Source of the DNA: Solibacillus sp. FSL W7-1464
GTDB taxonomy: Bacteria > Bacillota > Bacilli > Bacillales_A > Planococcaceae
Reading direction: 5' to 3'
Assembly (NCBI RefSeq): GCF_038004425.1
Contig: NZ_JBBORC010000001.1
Coordinates: forward strand, 3,547,501-3,611,500
Length of the DNA stretch: 64,000 bases
Shown: positions 26,522 through 35,269 of the stretch, one piece after another
How positions within the stretch are numbered: the stretch's first letter is position 1
Layout of the letters: each line of letters starts with the position of its first letter
Position numbers and translations under genes: made by a program
Notes under the pieces: model-generated
Databases searched by the model: none
Told to the model about the DNA's origin: nothing
The model's input: the letters and a program-made list of their open reading frames with translations, nothing else

Positions 26522-26813
26522 TTTTCATCCCTCCCCTTAGTCTTTTGACCTATTTCCCCGACTTTAATTGTGCATATTTGCTAAAAGTTTAATTAACCCA
26601 ATTAAGATACAATCCTTTTTCTACTCTCTTTTACGTTAATTTTCTCTAATAATCATCTTTTAAGCGCTTTTATGTTGTGCGTGAAGTAAATGTGACAATT
26701 TGATGATAATATTAGCATAAATGCCGGTTTACTACCTGGTGAAAAACACAGAAAATTACAAAATTTTTCTGTTTATCAAACGATTAAATAACTTATTAGG
26801 GGAGGATTTATTA
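26522..26813 (+). promoter_or_regulatory. upstream region of the CoA-transferase gene
   Basis: No gene in the stretch between the LytTR terminator and ATG 26814. It contains the cre-like palindrome at 26659-26672, a GTGACA / GATAAT pair near 26691-26710 that could be -35 and -10, and a single TACGTTAAT (26632-26640) that fits the LytTR half-site pattern but without a second copy at the usual 21-22 bp. Confidence 0.45.
26659..26672. promoter_or_regulatory. cre-like site (CcpA)
   Basis: TTTAAGCGCTTTTA agrees with TGWAANCGNTNWCA at all but two fixed positions and has the central AAGCGCTT palindrome. It lies about 145 bp before the CoA-transferase start, suggesting carbon catabolite control. Confidence 0.45.
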
Positions 26814-28334
26814 ATGGATCCACGAGTTGAGAAACGTTTAGGTTTAAAACAATTAGTAGATAAAGTTGTATCTGCTGAAGAAGCTGCTGCTTTAATCCAA
26901 GATGGCACAGTGGTAGGGATGTCAGGATTTACTCGCGCAGGTGATGCTAAAGTTGTACCAATGGCATTAGTAGAGCGCGCTAAAAACGAAAAATTTAAAA
27001 TTGATGTATATACAGGGGCTTCATTAGGTCCTGAAGTTGATAACTACTTAGCTGCTGCTGGTGTTATCAACAAACGCGGTCCTTTCCAAGGGGATGCGGT
27101 AATGCGCGGTTTAGTTAACAAAGACCAAATTTCTTATGTAGACGCACACCTTTCTCACAATGCTGAGTTAGTACGTCAAGGAATTATCGGTCCGATTAAA
27201 CACTTAATTTTAGAAGCAGTTGCAATTACAGAAGACGGTTTAATTATTCCATCAAACTCTGTAGGTAACTCACCAATTTTCGCTGAATATGCAGAGAACA
27301 TTATTATCGAATTAAATATCTCTCATCCGGAAGCATTGATCGGTATTCACGATATATATGTTCCTGGTGAACAAGGTAAGCGTGAAGCGATTCCAATGAC
27401 AAATGCTGAGCAACGTATCGGTGAAATCGGTATTAAAGTGGATCCAGCTAAAATTAAAGCAATCGTTATTTCCGAAGAGCCTGACGCTCCTTCATTAATC
27501 GTTCCTCCAGATGAGGAAACACAAACAATGGCAAACATTTTATTAGACTTCTTCCGTTCTGAAATCAAAGCGGGCCGTTTAACAAATGAATTAATGCCAT
27601 TACAATCAGGTGTAGGATCTGTAGCAAACGCAGTATTAGACGGCTTTGCTGATGCAGAATTCGAAAACTTGGTAGTTGCTTCTGAAGTATTGCAAGATGC
27701 AGTATTCAACTTGATTGATGCTGGTAAAGTACGCTTTGCAGCTGCAACTTCTATTACACTTACAGAAGAATTACAGAAAAAAGTTTACGGCAACTTAGAA
27801 AAGTATGCTGATAAAATTTGCTTACGTCCACAGGAAATTTCTAACCACCCAGAGCTTATCCGTCGTTTGGGCTTAATCTCAATTAACACTGCTCTAGAGT
27901 TAGATATTTATGGTAACGTAAACTCTACACACGTTTCAGGTACTAAAATGATGAACGGTATCGGCGGTTCTGGTGACTTCGCACGTAACGCTCGTCTTGG
28001 TATCTTTGTAACAAAATCATATGCAAAAGGCGGCGCGATTTCTTCAATCGTACCAATGGTTTCTCACGTAGACCACACTGAGCACGATGTAGATGTAATT
28101 GTAACTGAACAAGGTATCGCTGACTTACGCGGACTTGCTCCAAAAGAGCGCGTAAAATTAATCATTGAAAACTGTGCTCACCCAGATTTCAAAGAGCAGT
28201 TATGGGATTACTATAACCGCGCTTACGAAGCAACTGGCGGCGCACACACTCCTCACATCTTAGAGGAAGCTCTATCTTGGCACGTTAATCTTGCTAAAAA
28301 CAAAACAATGAAAAAAGAAACAGCTAACGCTTAA
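26814..28334 (+). CDS. Acetyl-CoA hydrolase/transferase family protein (succinate/acetate CoA-transferase)
   Basis: A 506-residue class I CoA-transferase of the Cat1/AarC/Ach1 group, moving CoA between acetyl- or propionyl-CoA and succinate. The glutamate that forms the acyl-CoA thioester lies in 'ASEVLQDAVFNLIDAG'; the oxyanion-hole region is 'GIGGSGDFARNARLGIF' and a family motif is 'VTEQGIADLRGLAPKERVKL'. Start ATG 26814 with GGGGAGG; the longer open frame has no ribosome binding site. Strongly biased, highly expressed-looking codons. The LytTR regulator upstream and the cre-like site suggest control by carbon status. Exact acyl donor cannot be read. Confidence 0.9.
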   Translation: MDPRVEKRLGLKQLVDKVVSAEEAAALIQDGTVVGMSGFTRAGDAKVVPMALVERAKNEKFKIDVYTGASLGPEVDNYLAAAGVINKRGPFQGDAVMRGLVNKDQISYVDAHLSHNAELVRQGIIGPIKHLILEAVAITEDGLIIPSNSVGNSPIFAEYAENIIIELNISHPEALIGIHDIYVPGEQGKREAIPMTNAEQRIGEIGIKVDPAKIKAIVISEEPDAPSLIVPPDEETQTMANILLDFFRSEIKAGRLTNELMPLQSGVGSVANAVLDGFADAEFENLVVASEVLQDAVFNLIDAGKVRFAAATSITLTEELQKKVYGNLEKYADKICLRPQEISNHPELIRRLGLISINTALELDIYGNVNSTHVSGTKMMNGIGGSGDFARNARLGIFVTKSYAKGGAISSIVPMVSHVDHTEHDVDVIVTEQGIADLRGLAPKERVKLIIENCAHPDFKEQLWDYYNRAYEATGGAHTPHILEEALSWHVNLAKNKTMKKETANA

Positions 28335-28347
28335 TCTTTATACATGT

Positions 28348-28399
28348 TAAAGGGTTTGTTTGAAACGTTTTATAACGTTTCATGACAAACCCTTTTTAT
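28348..28399 (+). terminator. terminator after the CoA-transferase gene
   Basis: Long stem AAAGGGTTTGT / ACAAACCCTTT enclosing a second arm pair TGAAACG / CGTTTCA, then T5. Confidence 0.92.
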
Positions 28400-28451
28400 C
28401 GTTTTGAGGTCTAATACCTTGCTCACTACGTTATTAACCCTACATGTATCA

Positions 28452-28489
28452 TAAAAAAAAGGAGGCTAAGTTCCCGCCTGCCTTGTTTT
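28452..28489. terminator. terminator after the general-stress-like gene
   Basis: Minus strand AAGG-c-AGGC, 9-base loop, GCCT-CCTT then T8; the plus strand also shows T5. Confidence 0.75.
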
Positions 28490-28509
28490 TATATTGTTTA
28501 CACAACTGC

Positions 28510-28917
28510 TTATGCTCGTTTGTCCTGTTCATAATTGTAGTAATCAGTTGTTGTTTGTGCGCCTTCTTCGACCATCTGGTTACCTTCTAACGTATGATCT
28601 GCAACTTCACCAGCTGTCGATGCAACTTCCTCCAATGATTCTTTTTTGTAATCATCTTTTCCGACTGAAGCCGATTTCGCAATATTTGTATCCAAATCTC
28701 CTGTAGATGATGGATGTGCATCTTCATTACTGTAACCAGCCGTTTTACCTTGGACTTTCTCCATTAAACCTTGCACTCCACCACTTTCATTTACCTTGCC
28801 TTTTGCTTTATTCAAATAATCCATTGCTTTATCGCGGTTTTCCTTTTTACTTAGAAATGAAGCAGCACCTGCTAATAAACCTGCGACTACAACGCCTTTA
28901 CCTTTTAATTTAGCCAT
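28510..28917 (-). CDS. YtxH-like small stress protein, 135 residues
   Basis: A short hydrophobic N-terminal segment ('GKGVVVAGLLAGAASFLSKK') is followed by a charged, low-complexity, probably disordered chain rich in Lys, Glu, Gly and Ser ('NKAKGKVNESGGVQGLMEKV'). This layout resembles YtxH/general stress proteins of Bacillaceae but I cannot assign it firmly. ATG 28917 follows AGGAGG; the longer frame contains this site. Own terminator, monocistronic. Confidence 0.65.
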   Translation of the reverse strand: MAKLKGKGVVVAGLLAGAASFLSKKENRDKAMDYLNKAKGKVNESGGVQGLMEKVQGKTAGYSNEDAHPSSTGDLDTNIAKSASVGKDDYKKESLEEVASTAGEVADHTLEGNQMVEEGAQTTTDYYNYEQDKRA

Positions 28918-29070
28918 AATAATATTACCTCCTACTTCGGAATTTAATTTCACTTTTCATATAAATTAATATACCCTTCGTAATTCTTTTAAAACATTCA
29001 GTGTTATAGGATTAAAAACTACCTGAATTGGATAAATATATATAAATAAAAAATAAAAGGAGTGTTCAAC

Positions 29071-29175
29071 ATGTTTCAAAACAAAGAAATTACATATAAA
29101 GGTACCGAAATTATTATGCTTCTCGGTGTATCTGGAGTAATTACAGCTATGATTTCATTATTTGTCGGGTTTTAA
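29071..29175 (+). CDS. 34-residue single-pass membrane peptide
   Basis: ATG 29071 is eight bases after AAAAGGAG, a strong ribosome binding site. The product starts 'MFQNKEITYKGTEII', then one hydrophobic helix ('MLLGVSGVITAMISLFVGF') to the C-terminus. It has its own terminator 45 bp downstream. Such small membrane peptides often regulate transporters or enzymes, but here the partner is unknown. Confidence 0.65.
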   Translation: MFQNKEITYKGTEIIMLLGVSGVITAMISLFVGF

Positions 29176-29218
29176 ACAAAAATGATATTAAATCGAAAAA
29201 ACATTATAATTCCATAAT

Positions 29219-29256
29219 AAAACACGATTTCCAAAATAAATGAAAATCGTGTTTTT
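29219..29256. terminator. terminator between the 34-codon gene and the GNAT gene
   Basis: AAAACACGATTT / AAATCGTGTTTT stem with T6; convergent genes, bidirectional. Confidence 0.88.
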
Positions 29257-29265
29257 TATATGCTG

Positions 29266-29547
29266 CTATACCTTTACATCGTCATACGCGTCACTTTTTT
29301 GGAATGAAGAAACGACATATGAGCAAATGGCATTCATCTTATAATTATTTTCTCGAGCATAGTCCGCAGCTGCATCTAAAAGCTTTTTAGCTACCCCTTG
29401 GCCGCGCAATACATCCGATACATACGTGTGATCCATATTCATGATTCCATCCCTTAAAACCCAAGTAATCTCAGCTACACGCTGACCATTCAATTCATAT
29501 TCCAGAGCACCATAGTTGTTCCCTTTGTCTTTAAAAGTAAATTCCAT
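29266..29547 (-). CDS. Small GNAT-family N-acetyltransferase (YidJ/YjdJ-like)
   Basis: A 93-residue minimal GNAT fold, often annotated as N-acetyltransferase of the YjdJ/GTNAT class. The acetyl-CoA-binding motif A is 'VSDVLRGQGVAKKLLDAAA' (R/QxxGxA), preceded by 'YELNGQRVAEITWVLRDG' and followed by 'NAICSYVVSSFQK'. Substrate unknown. ATG 29547 follows GGAGGG. Confidence 0.85.
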   Translation of the reverse strand: MEFTFKDKGNNYGALEYELNGQRVAEITWVLRDGIMNMDHTYVSDVLRGQGVAKKLLDAAADYARENNYKMNAICSYVVSSFQKSDAYDDVKV

Positions 29548-29603
29548 ATTTCTCCCTCCTTCTGTAATTCACAATATACCATAAACTGAATTTTCAACAA
29601 AAA

Positions 29604-29632
29604 CAAAAGCACCCGATTTACAGGTGCTTTTA
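29604..29632 (-). terminator. terminator after the DUF1002 gene
   Basis: AAAAGCACC / GGTGCTTTT with a 9-base loop; it also has an A-run for the minus strand. Confidence 0.8.
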
Positions 29633-29640
29633 TGACTATT

Positions 29641-30555
29641 TTATTTGAACCAAGATGAAATGGTATTGATTAAATTATTAAAGAAATTTTTGACGCTTTG
29701 CCAAAATCCTTCATCCTCCAATAATGCACCGAACTTCTCATCGAACTTTGCTGTTAAATCCGATAGCTGTGAAGATAATTTACTGAAGTCGATATTCAGA
29801 TTACTAATTCGGTCCATCAAATCAACCAAAAGCTGACGGTCTGCTTCGCTTAAATTGATTTGCAGTTTGTTCAGCTGTTCTTCAACAATTTGTTTGACTT
29901 CTTCTTTTGTTGCCGGTTTATTTTCAGCAATTGCTTTCTTAATTTCTGTTAATAATTCTGCAACTTGTGCATCTGAAACTCCTGCTGATTCAGCAATTGA
30001 TGTAGCAACGGATAATTCGTCATTCGCAACATCTGTACGCTCAATATCTAATGTCTCACCCGTTTTTGCTTCATATGCTTTATATATTCCGACTAATGCA
30101 GAGTGACCTGTTACCGGTTTTGGTGCTGCAATTTCCACAACTGCATCTTCAATACCTGCCGTTAACATGGCATTTGCATACATTTCCGATGTTACTTGTG
30201 TAATATTATCTGGTGTTACGATACTGATTGTAAGTCCCTTGCCTGCATCTTGACGTGTAATTTTCGCAGATGAGAACATGCGTGAACTTGGGTTACTATC
30301 TTTTATATATTTTGCTAAATCCTGTCCTGAAATTGTGATTTCATCTACTTCTGTTTCCTGATCAACACGCAAAGCAGTTTTCACTGTTTCTTTTTCATCA
30401 GCAGATAAGTTACTTCCATAAACAACGATTGGTACACCTAGCTTTTCATTGATTGGATTTTTTTGTTCCGTAGTCGCCGCAGAAGCGTTCATTGGTAAAA
30501 CGAAAGAAATCAATAACGCAAATGCAGCAATGACAGCCATCCATTTTTGTCTCAT
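29641..30555 (-). CDS. Secreted DUF1002 protein (YpuA-like)
   Basis: A 304-residue exported protein. Signal peptide 'FALLISFVLPMNASA' with a signal peptidase I site after ASA (about residue 27). The DUF1002 domain spans about 35-200 ('GSNLSADEKETVKTAL', 'TGHSALVGIYKAYEAKTGE'); the C-terminal third is helical and probably coiled coil ('LNKLQINLSEADRQLLVDLM', 'LSSQLSDLTAKFDEKF') ending in an amphipathic aromatic tail 'FFNNLINTISSWFK'. B. subtilis YpuA is the nearest match known to me; role undefined. ATG 30555 follows AAAGGGGG. Confidence 0.85.
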   Translation of the reverse strand: MRQKWMAVIAAFALLISFVLPMNASAATTEQKNPINEKLGVPIVVYGSNLSADEKETVKTALRVDQETEVDEITISGQDLAKYIKDSNPSSRMFSSAKITRQDAGKGLTISIVTPDNITQVTSEMYANAMLTAGIEDAVVEIAAPKPVTGHSALVGIYKAYEAKTGETLDIERTDVANDELSVATSIAESAGVSDAQVAELLTEIKKAIAENKPATKEEVKQIVEEQLNKLQINLSEADRQLLVDLMDRISNLNIDFSKLSSQLSDLTAKFDEKFGALLEDEGFWQSVKNFFNNLINTISSWFK

Positions 30556-30628
30556 TTATAAATCCCCCTTTGCGAATGTATATGATGTCCCATTTTACTA
30601 TACATTCTTTAATTAATACGAATAAAAA

Positions 30629-30663
30629 AAGTAAAAGGTTTCATATGCATTTCCCCTTTTACT
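30629..30663 (-). terminator. terminator after cvfB
   Basis: GTAAAAGG / CCTTTTAC stem with 15-base loop and T7 on the minus strand. Confidence 0.78.
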
Positions 30664-30674
30664 TATAGTTATAT

Positions 30675-31532
30675 CTAAACGATTTCAGTCCAGCCGTCTT
30701 TTTGTTTAATTTTACGAGCTTTCATTAAAGTACCTAGCGCACGCTTAAATGAACCTTTACTCATATTGAACATTTCTGTAATTTCCTCTGGTGTTGATTT
30801 ATCACCAAATGGCATTTTCCCTCCGACACTTTCCAAATATGCAAAGATTTTTTCCGCATCTTCACCTAAACGCTCGTGTTTTCGAGGTAAAAATGATCCG
30901 TTTAACGAGCCATCTTCCTTCACATCTACAATGCGTACCTGTACTTCTTGTCCTAAACGTGGCTCAGCCTTCATTTCTGATTCATGTACGAAAATACGAT
31001 ACGGATTTTCAACGCCTAATAAAAATGATCCTACCGGCAATAGACGGTATGGTCGAGCAGTAATGTTTTTATTGAACATGTCTTCTGCTGCGCCTTCAAA
31101 CATGTCATTGACTTTTTCTTCTGTAATTAAACGACCGAATAAATCCCCGTTGCGATCCGTACGTAATGTAATATATAAATGATCTCCTGCTTCCGGCCAT
31201 ACTTCTTCAATAGCCGGTAAGTCTTCAGCACGGACTAATACTTCGCGGGATGTACCAATATCGCAGAAAGCACCTTCTTTTGTTACTTTCAACACACGCG
31301 CCCAACCGTAATCTGCTTCTGTAATATGCGGAATAGCTGTTGTTGCCTGAAGGTCTCCACGGCGATCCGTATAAAGGAAAACCTTTAAAACATCGCCAAG
31401 AGCAATCGTTTCTGCCACATCTGATGCATTTAAAGGAATTTCCAAATCTCCATTCGTTAAAATATAGCGCGACCCTTGTTCTTCCAATACCGTTAATTCG
31501 ACAACTTGTCCTGATTTTATTAATTGATTCAT
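30675..31532 (-). CDS. cvfB: CvfB/YitL-family S1 RNA-binding protein
   Basis: About 285 residues. Three S1-like beta-barrel repeats (e.g. 'GWARVLKVTKEGAFCDIG' near 85, 'GQEVQVRIVDVKEDGSLN' near 200) and a C-terminal winged helix ('TPEEITEMFNMSKGSFKRAL'). Staphylococcus CvfB affects virulence-gene expression post-transcriptionally; B. subtilis YitL is the orthologue. I use the second of two adjacent ATGs (31532), six bases after AAGGAG. It starts 27 bp after mntR on the same strand, so the two may be co-transcribed. Confidence 0.9.
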   Translation of the reverse strand: MNQLIKSGQVVELTVLEEQGSRYILTNGDLEIPLNASDVAETIALGDVLKVFLYTDRRGDLQATTAIPHITEADYGWARVLKVTKEGAFCDIGTSREVLVRAEDLPAIEEVWPEAGDHLYITLRTDRNGDLFGRLITEEKVNDMFEGAAEDMFNKNITARPYRLLPVGSFLLGVENPYRIFVHESEMKAEPRLGQEVQVRIVDVKEDGSLNGSFLPRKHERLGEDAEKIFAYLESVGGKMPFGDKSTPEEITEMFNMSKGSFKRALGTLMKARKIKQKDGWTEIV

Positions 31533-31558
31533 CATATTCTCCTTTTTCTTGTTAATCA

Positions 31559-31978
31559 TTACATACTATGATTTGATTTCATTTCTTCCAGCTTTTTTGT
31601 TATTTGAGGTTCTTCTTCTAAAAGCTGCACCAGATCCGCAATACGATCAATGGAATCCCAGCTCAAGTGATGTTCGATACCTTCAACGTCTTCATATATA
31701 CGTTCTTCATCAACCCCTATTAAACGCAAAAATTGTTCCAGCAAATCATGTCGCTGAACAAGTCTCTTCCCTAACTTTTGCCCTTTTGGCGTTAATGTTA
31801 AGCCTCTATATTTTTCATATATTAAATAGCCGTCTTTATCCAATTTCTGCACCATTTTTGTAACGGAGGAAGGTAGAACAGATAAAGCTTCCGCAATATC
31901 GGACACACGTGCATACCCCTTATGTTCAATTAGTAGATAAATTTGTTCAATGTGGTCCTCCATGCTAGGTGTTGGCAT
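31559..31978 (-). CDS. mntR: Manganese transport regulator MntR
   Basis: DtxR-family Mn-responsive repressor, 139 residues. All metal ligands of B. subtilis MntR are at the same positions: Asp8, Glu11, His77, Glu99, Glu102 and His103 ('DVEGIEHHL'). Asp8, with Glu99, marks MntR as distinct from iron-responsive DtxR. Winged helix: '[20 protein letters not shown]'. ATG 31978 matches the B. subtilis N-terminus ('PTPSMED'). Mn transporter targets are not in this window; the ZIP gene at 47342 and Mn-dependent PpaC at 40755 are related by metal only. Confidence 0.94.
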   Translation of the reverse strand: MPTPSMEDHIEQIYLLIEHKGYARVSDIAEALSVLPSSVTKMVQKLDKDGYLIYEKYRGLTLTPKGQKLGKRLVQRHDLLEQFLRLIGVDEERIYEDVEGIEHHLSWDSIDRIADLVQLLEEEPQITKKLEEMKSNHSM

Positions 31979-32291
31979 AGCTGTTCCCTCTCTTTCCAAT
32001 TGCTTCTTTCAGTTTACTACAATTTCAAGCAAAAAGTTAACTGAAAACAGTAAACGATTAAATATACATTAGCTTAGTCAGAAGAATCAGCTTCAAATAC
32101 AAAGAAAGCAGGTTGGCCAACTATTGCCGAAAATTCGGGACATTTTTAATAGTCATCCTGCGCTAAAAGGTGTTAAAAGAAAGAGGCTATTGCAATTAGT
32201 ATGTCCCTAATTGAATAACCTCTTCATTTTATCTTTTATTAACCTTGATATTGTTTGTCTATTTACAAAAAGAATGCATTGAATTCACTTT
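31979..32291. other. 313-bp intergenic region upstream of mntR
   Basis: No gene recognised. Contains the mntR promoter region and, at 32180-32227, the terminator of the ComFB-family gene. Confidence 0.5.
32180..32227 (-). terminator. terminator after the ComFB-family gene
   Basis: Long stem AAGAGGTTATTCAATTAG / CTAATTGCAATAGCCTCTT (one bulge, one mismatch) followed by TCTTTT on the minus strand. Confidence 0.7.
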
Positions 32292-32579
32292 TTATGGATG
32301 CTTAGGATATTGTTTTACAATGTGAAGTGCATGGATAATTTGTTTATTAATTTCTTCAAGATATTCCGGTGTGCTCATTTGTTTAAATACAGCATCTCTC
32401 GTCTCGTCCGATGTAACATAACGAGCAGGCAATACATTTAAAACTATTGCATTCACATCCATCTCACATTGTTCACAATGGCAAAATGTTTGATATTCAA
32501 CGCCATGCAGCAGAAAACTAACAAGCCCTTTTACTATTTCTTCTGTTACATTTATTAATTTAATACCTGACATTGTCAT
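32292..32579 (-). CDS. ComFB-family protein
   Basis: About 95 residues. Carries the late-competence ComFB (PF10719) pattern: 'CHCEQCEMDVNAIVLNVLPA' with CxC/C cysteines then 'RYVTSDE'. Related domains in other bacteria bind cyclic dinucleotides. Here it stands alone, outside a comFA-comFB-comFC operon, so it may be a paralogue. Start ambiguous: ATG 32579 or 32573 after GAGGCG. Confidence 0.8.
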   Translation of the reverse strand: MTMSGIKLINVTEEIVKGLVSFLLHGVEYQTFCHCEQCEMDVNAIVLNVLPARYVTSDETRDAVFKQMSTPEYLEEINKQIIHALHIVKQYPKHP

Positions 32580-32791
32580 CTTTCGCCTCATTTATATAAC
32601 TAGATTCTCTTCTTTAATCATATAACGCCAAGTGATATTACTCAATCATTTCGTTTTGCATATGTGACTTTTTTACTTTTATTTTTCAATTCACACCCCT
32701 ATAATTTAATCACAATTTGAATATCGCCCATACTACTTTCCTCCTTCAAACAATATTTTGAATTCAAACTAACGTTTATCTGCTAAAACAG

Positions 32792-35164
32792 CTAATTGGC
32801 TTTTAAAATTAACTCGTACTTTGTATTAATATCACCATTGATGTTTGTTTTATGATAAAGGCCGTTTACCCAGTCTGAAACTTGGTTGTCATACCATTTT
32901 GACTTCACATGTCCGCTCTGTCCTGGACCGACAATATGATGTGCCGACGATAAATCATCCAGGTCAGCAACAAAGCGCCACGATGCACCATGATTCACAT
33001 TTCCGCTGCCATCTTCAGAAGCAGCCTGTACGGTAACACTGGAACCGCCAACCGGTACTTTTTCAGGGTTGACATAGTCCGCTAAAAAGTCTGATGCGCT
33101 TGCTAAAGGATGACTAAATATCAGCTGATTATAGCTGCCCCATTTCCATTTTGAAACAGGCGTCCCAAATTCACCTTTGATTTTCGTTACTGCATTCTTG
33201 AAAGCTGTATAAACGAATTTATCCAATCCGCCTTCTTCTGTAATCCAGACACCCGGATTACCTGCATACGCATCACGCAGCATTTGGTCGGTAATTTGCG
33301 ATTTGCCAGGCATTAATTTATAGACATCTTCCGGCATTGCATCTTGGAATAATGCTTTTTCCATATTTTCGATTAAGAAATGGTACACAAGCGGTGCACC
33401 TTGATCTTTGTCATCGTAATACTCCCATTCTTGCAGAAGTGTAATGACATTCCTGTACTGGTCATCTATATCTTGAGCTTTAATCGTTTCAAGCAGGCCT
33501 GGTAAAAATTCTTCGGCATGCAAATTCTTTTTATCCATTTGCATATCTTTCATTTCCGCAACAGACAGCTTTAATAATTCACCTGTTTCCTCATCATACA
33601 TCGGTGTTTTAATCATCTCTACAATCCGCTCATATCGATAAGGCTGTGCCCACAAATTTGAAATATGGTAAGGGTATTCCCCGCCTACTACTTGATTGTT
33701 TGCTGTTGCAATAAAGCCTTCTTCGGGATTAATAACAGTTGGCAGCTCATCAAATGGAATATAGCTTTCCCAGCCGTATTCCGATGAATTACCCGGCACT
33801 GGTAATGAACCTGTACCTTGTTTACGGACCGGTATGAGACCATTTGCTTTGTAAGCAATGGTTCCATCAGTTGAAGCAAACACAAAGTTTTGGGCTGGTG
33901 CTTTGAAGTCCTCTAAGGCAACTTCAAACTCTTCCCAATTTGTCGCTTTATTGAAGCCTAATACTGCTTTTAGTTCCTGTGTTGATTGCAGTGCTGTCCA
34001 CTGCATAGAGAACTGCTCTATCATTTCTGTATCTTTTAGCATAATGTTGGAAATGATTGGACCATGTCGTGTTTCCACAACTTCAAAACCCACCGTTTCA
34101 CCGTCTTTTACTTTGATCGGCTCATGTCTTACAGTTGCCTCTTCCCATTTGCCATCGTATTCAAATTCATAAGGGTTTTCCGGGTTTGGTGTTTCAATAT
34201 ATAAATCTTGCACATCCGGATTCACATTTGTTACACCCCATGCTATTTGTTCATTATGACCAAGAATAATTCCAGGAATCCCGGCAAAAATTACACCACT
34301 TACATTTTGTTCCGGTGATTGCAAATGCATTTGATACCAAACAGATGGCGTGCTTAATCCTAAATGGGGGTCATCAGCAAGCAATGGCTTACCGGATTCT
34401 GTCAGCTCACCACTGACAACCCAGTTATTGCTTCCATTATGTTCCGACGGTAAATAATCTGTTGGAATGGCATTTGCAATATTTGTTTCCAGATTTAAAT
34501 TCGCCTCAATAATGGATTGAGCATTTTCCGGATACTCTACAAATAATTCTTCTGCTTGCTTTTGTGAATAGTTTTGCATTGCCCATGAACGGAAAGCTTG
34601 CTGATTCCAGTTTCCGCCTAAGTCATATGCCATATATTTTCCGATTGTCAACGAATCTACCGGTTTCCAGACTTCAGGTGTATACCCAAGCAATTTGAAC
34701 TCATATGAAAGTTTACTCGTACCTTTTACTTCATCGATAAAAGCATTGACACCTTCAGCATACCATTCAAGAATTTGTTTTGACTGTGCATCATAATCAT
34801 CCCATGATAACTCCGCGGCATGTCGTAAACTGAATGTACGGAAATACTTATCCGTATTTACTGCCGATGCCCCAACGACTTCCGCCAATGTACCACTTGC
34901 TTGGCGGCGCGCCATATCCATTTGGAAAAGACGATCCTGTGCCTGTACATAGCCTTGTGCACGGTAAAGATCTGCATCAGACTTGGCCACAATATGCGGA
35001 ACCCCCACAGCGTCTCGCGTAACTTCTACGTCATCATCTAAAATGGCTACAGTGAGCTCACCTTCAATGACTGGTTTAGAATTCGCTACATATAAATGCA
35101 CCCCTGCCGCTGCTGCACCGCCTGCAATAATTAAAATCCCGACTGTCCAAATGACAATGCTAAT
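32792..35164 (-). CDS. Penicillin acylase family protein, membrane anchored; start disturbed
   Basis: About 790-residue Ntn-hydrolase precursor. The catalytic serine that becomes the N-terminus of the beta chain after autocleavage is in 'EHNGSNNWVVSGE'; N-terminal-chain motifs are 'DAVGVPHIVAKSDADLYRA' and 'GYVQAQDRLFQMDMARRQA'. Related enzymes hydrolyse penicillins or acyl-homoserine lactones. The frame continues upstream of GTG 35101 into a good membrane helix ('FISIVIWTVGILIIAGGAA') but has no ATG/GTG/TTG there. I use ATT 35164, nine bases after AAAAGGG, as a stand-in. A GTG at 35211 gives a normal basic N-terminus in the neighbouring frame, so a one-base deletion near 35172-35182 is likely. 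If so, the gene is damaged or the base is a sequencing error. Confidence 0.75.
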   Translation of the reverse strand: MSIVIWTVGILIIAGGAAAAGVHLYVANSKPVIEGELTVAILDDDVEVTRDAVGVPHIVAKSDADLYRAQGYVQAQDRLFQMDMARRQASGTLAEVVGASAVNTDKYFRTFSLRHAAELSWDDYDAQSKQILEWYAEGVNAFIDEVKGTSKLSYEFKLLGYTPEVWKPVDSLTIGKYMAYDLGGNWNQQAFRSWAMQNYSQKQAEELFVEYPENAQSIIEANLNLETNIANAIPTDYLPSEHNGSNNWVVSGELTESGKPLLADDPHLGLSTPSVWYQMHLQSPEQNVSGVIFAGIPGIILGHNEQIAWGVTNVNPDVQDLYIETPNPENPYEFEYDGKWEEATVRHEPIKVKDGETVGFEVVETRHGPIISNIMLKDTEMIEQFSMQWTALQSTQELKAVLGFNKATNWEEFEVALEDFKAPAQNFVFASTDGTIAYKANGLIPVRKQGTGSLPVPGNSSEYGWESYIPFDELPTVINPEEGFIATANNQVVGGEYPYHISNLWAQPYRYERIVEMIKTPMYDEETGELLKLSVAEMKDMQMDKKNLHAEEFLPGLLETIKAQDIDDQYRNVITLLQEWEYYDDKDQGAPLVYHFLIENMEKALFQDAMPEDVYKLMPGKSQITDQMLRDAYAGNPGVWITEEGGLDKFVYTAFKNAVTKIKGEFGTPVSKWKWGSYNQLIFSHPLASASDFLADYVNPEKVPVGGSSVTVQAASEDGSGNVNHGASWRFVADLDDLSSAHHIVGPGQSGHVKSKWYDNQVSDWVNGLYHKTNINGDINTKYELILKAN

Positions 35165-35269
35165 AAACTTACGCCCTTTTGACCTTTTCGCCTGTTGTGC
35201 CGTAAATCCACCTCTTCTTCTCGTTTTTTACAAAGCTTATCATGCTCTGAAAGTTCAATTTCTATTAGT

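Noticed and set aside
26632-26640. TACGTTAAT as a LytTR binding site before the CoA-transferase gene
   Set aside because: It fits one half-site, but no second copy is found at 21-22 bp as LytTR proteins need; kept only as a note.
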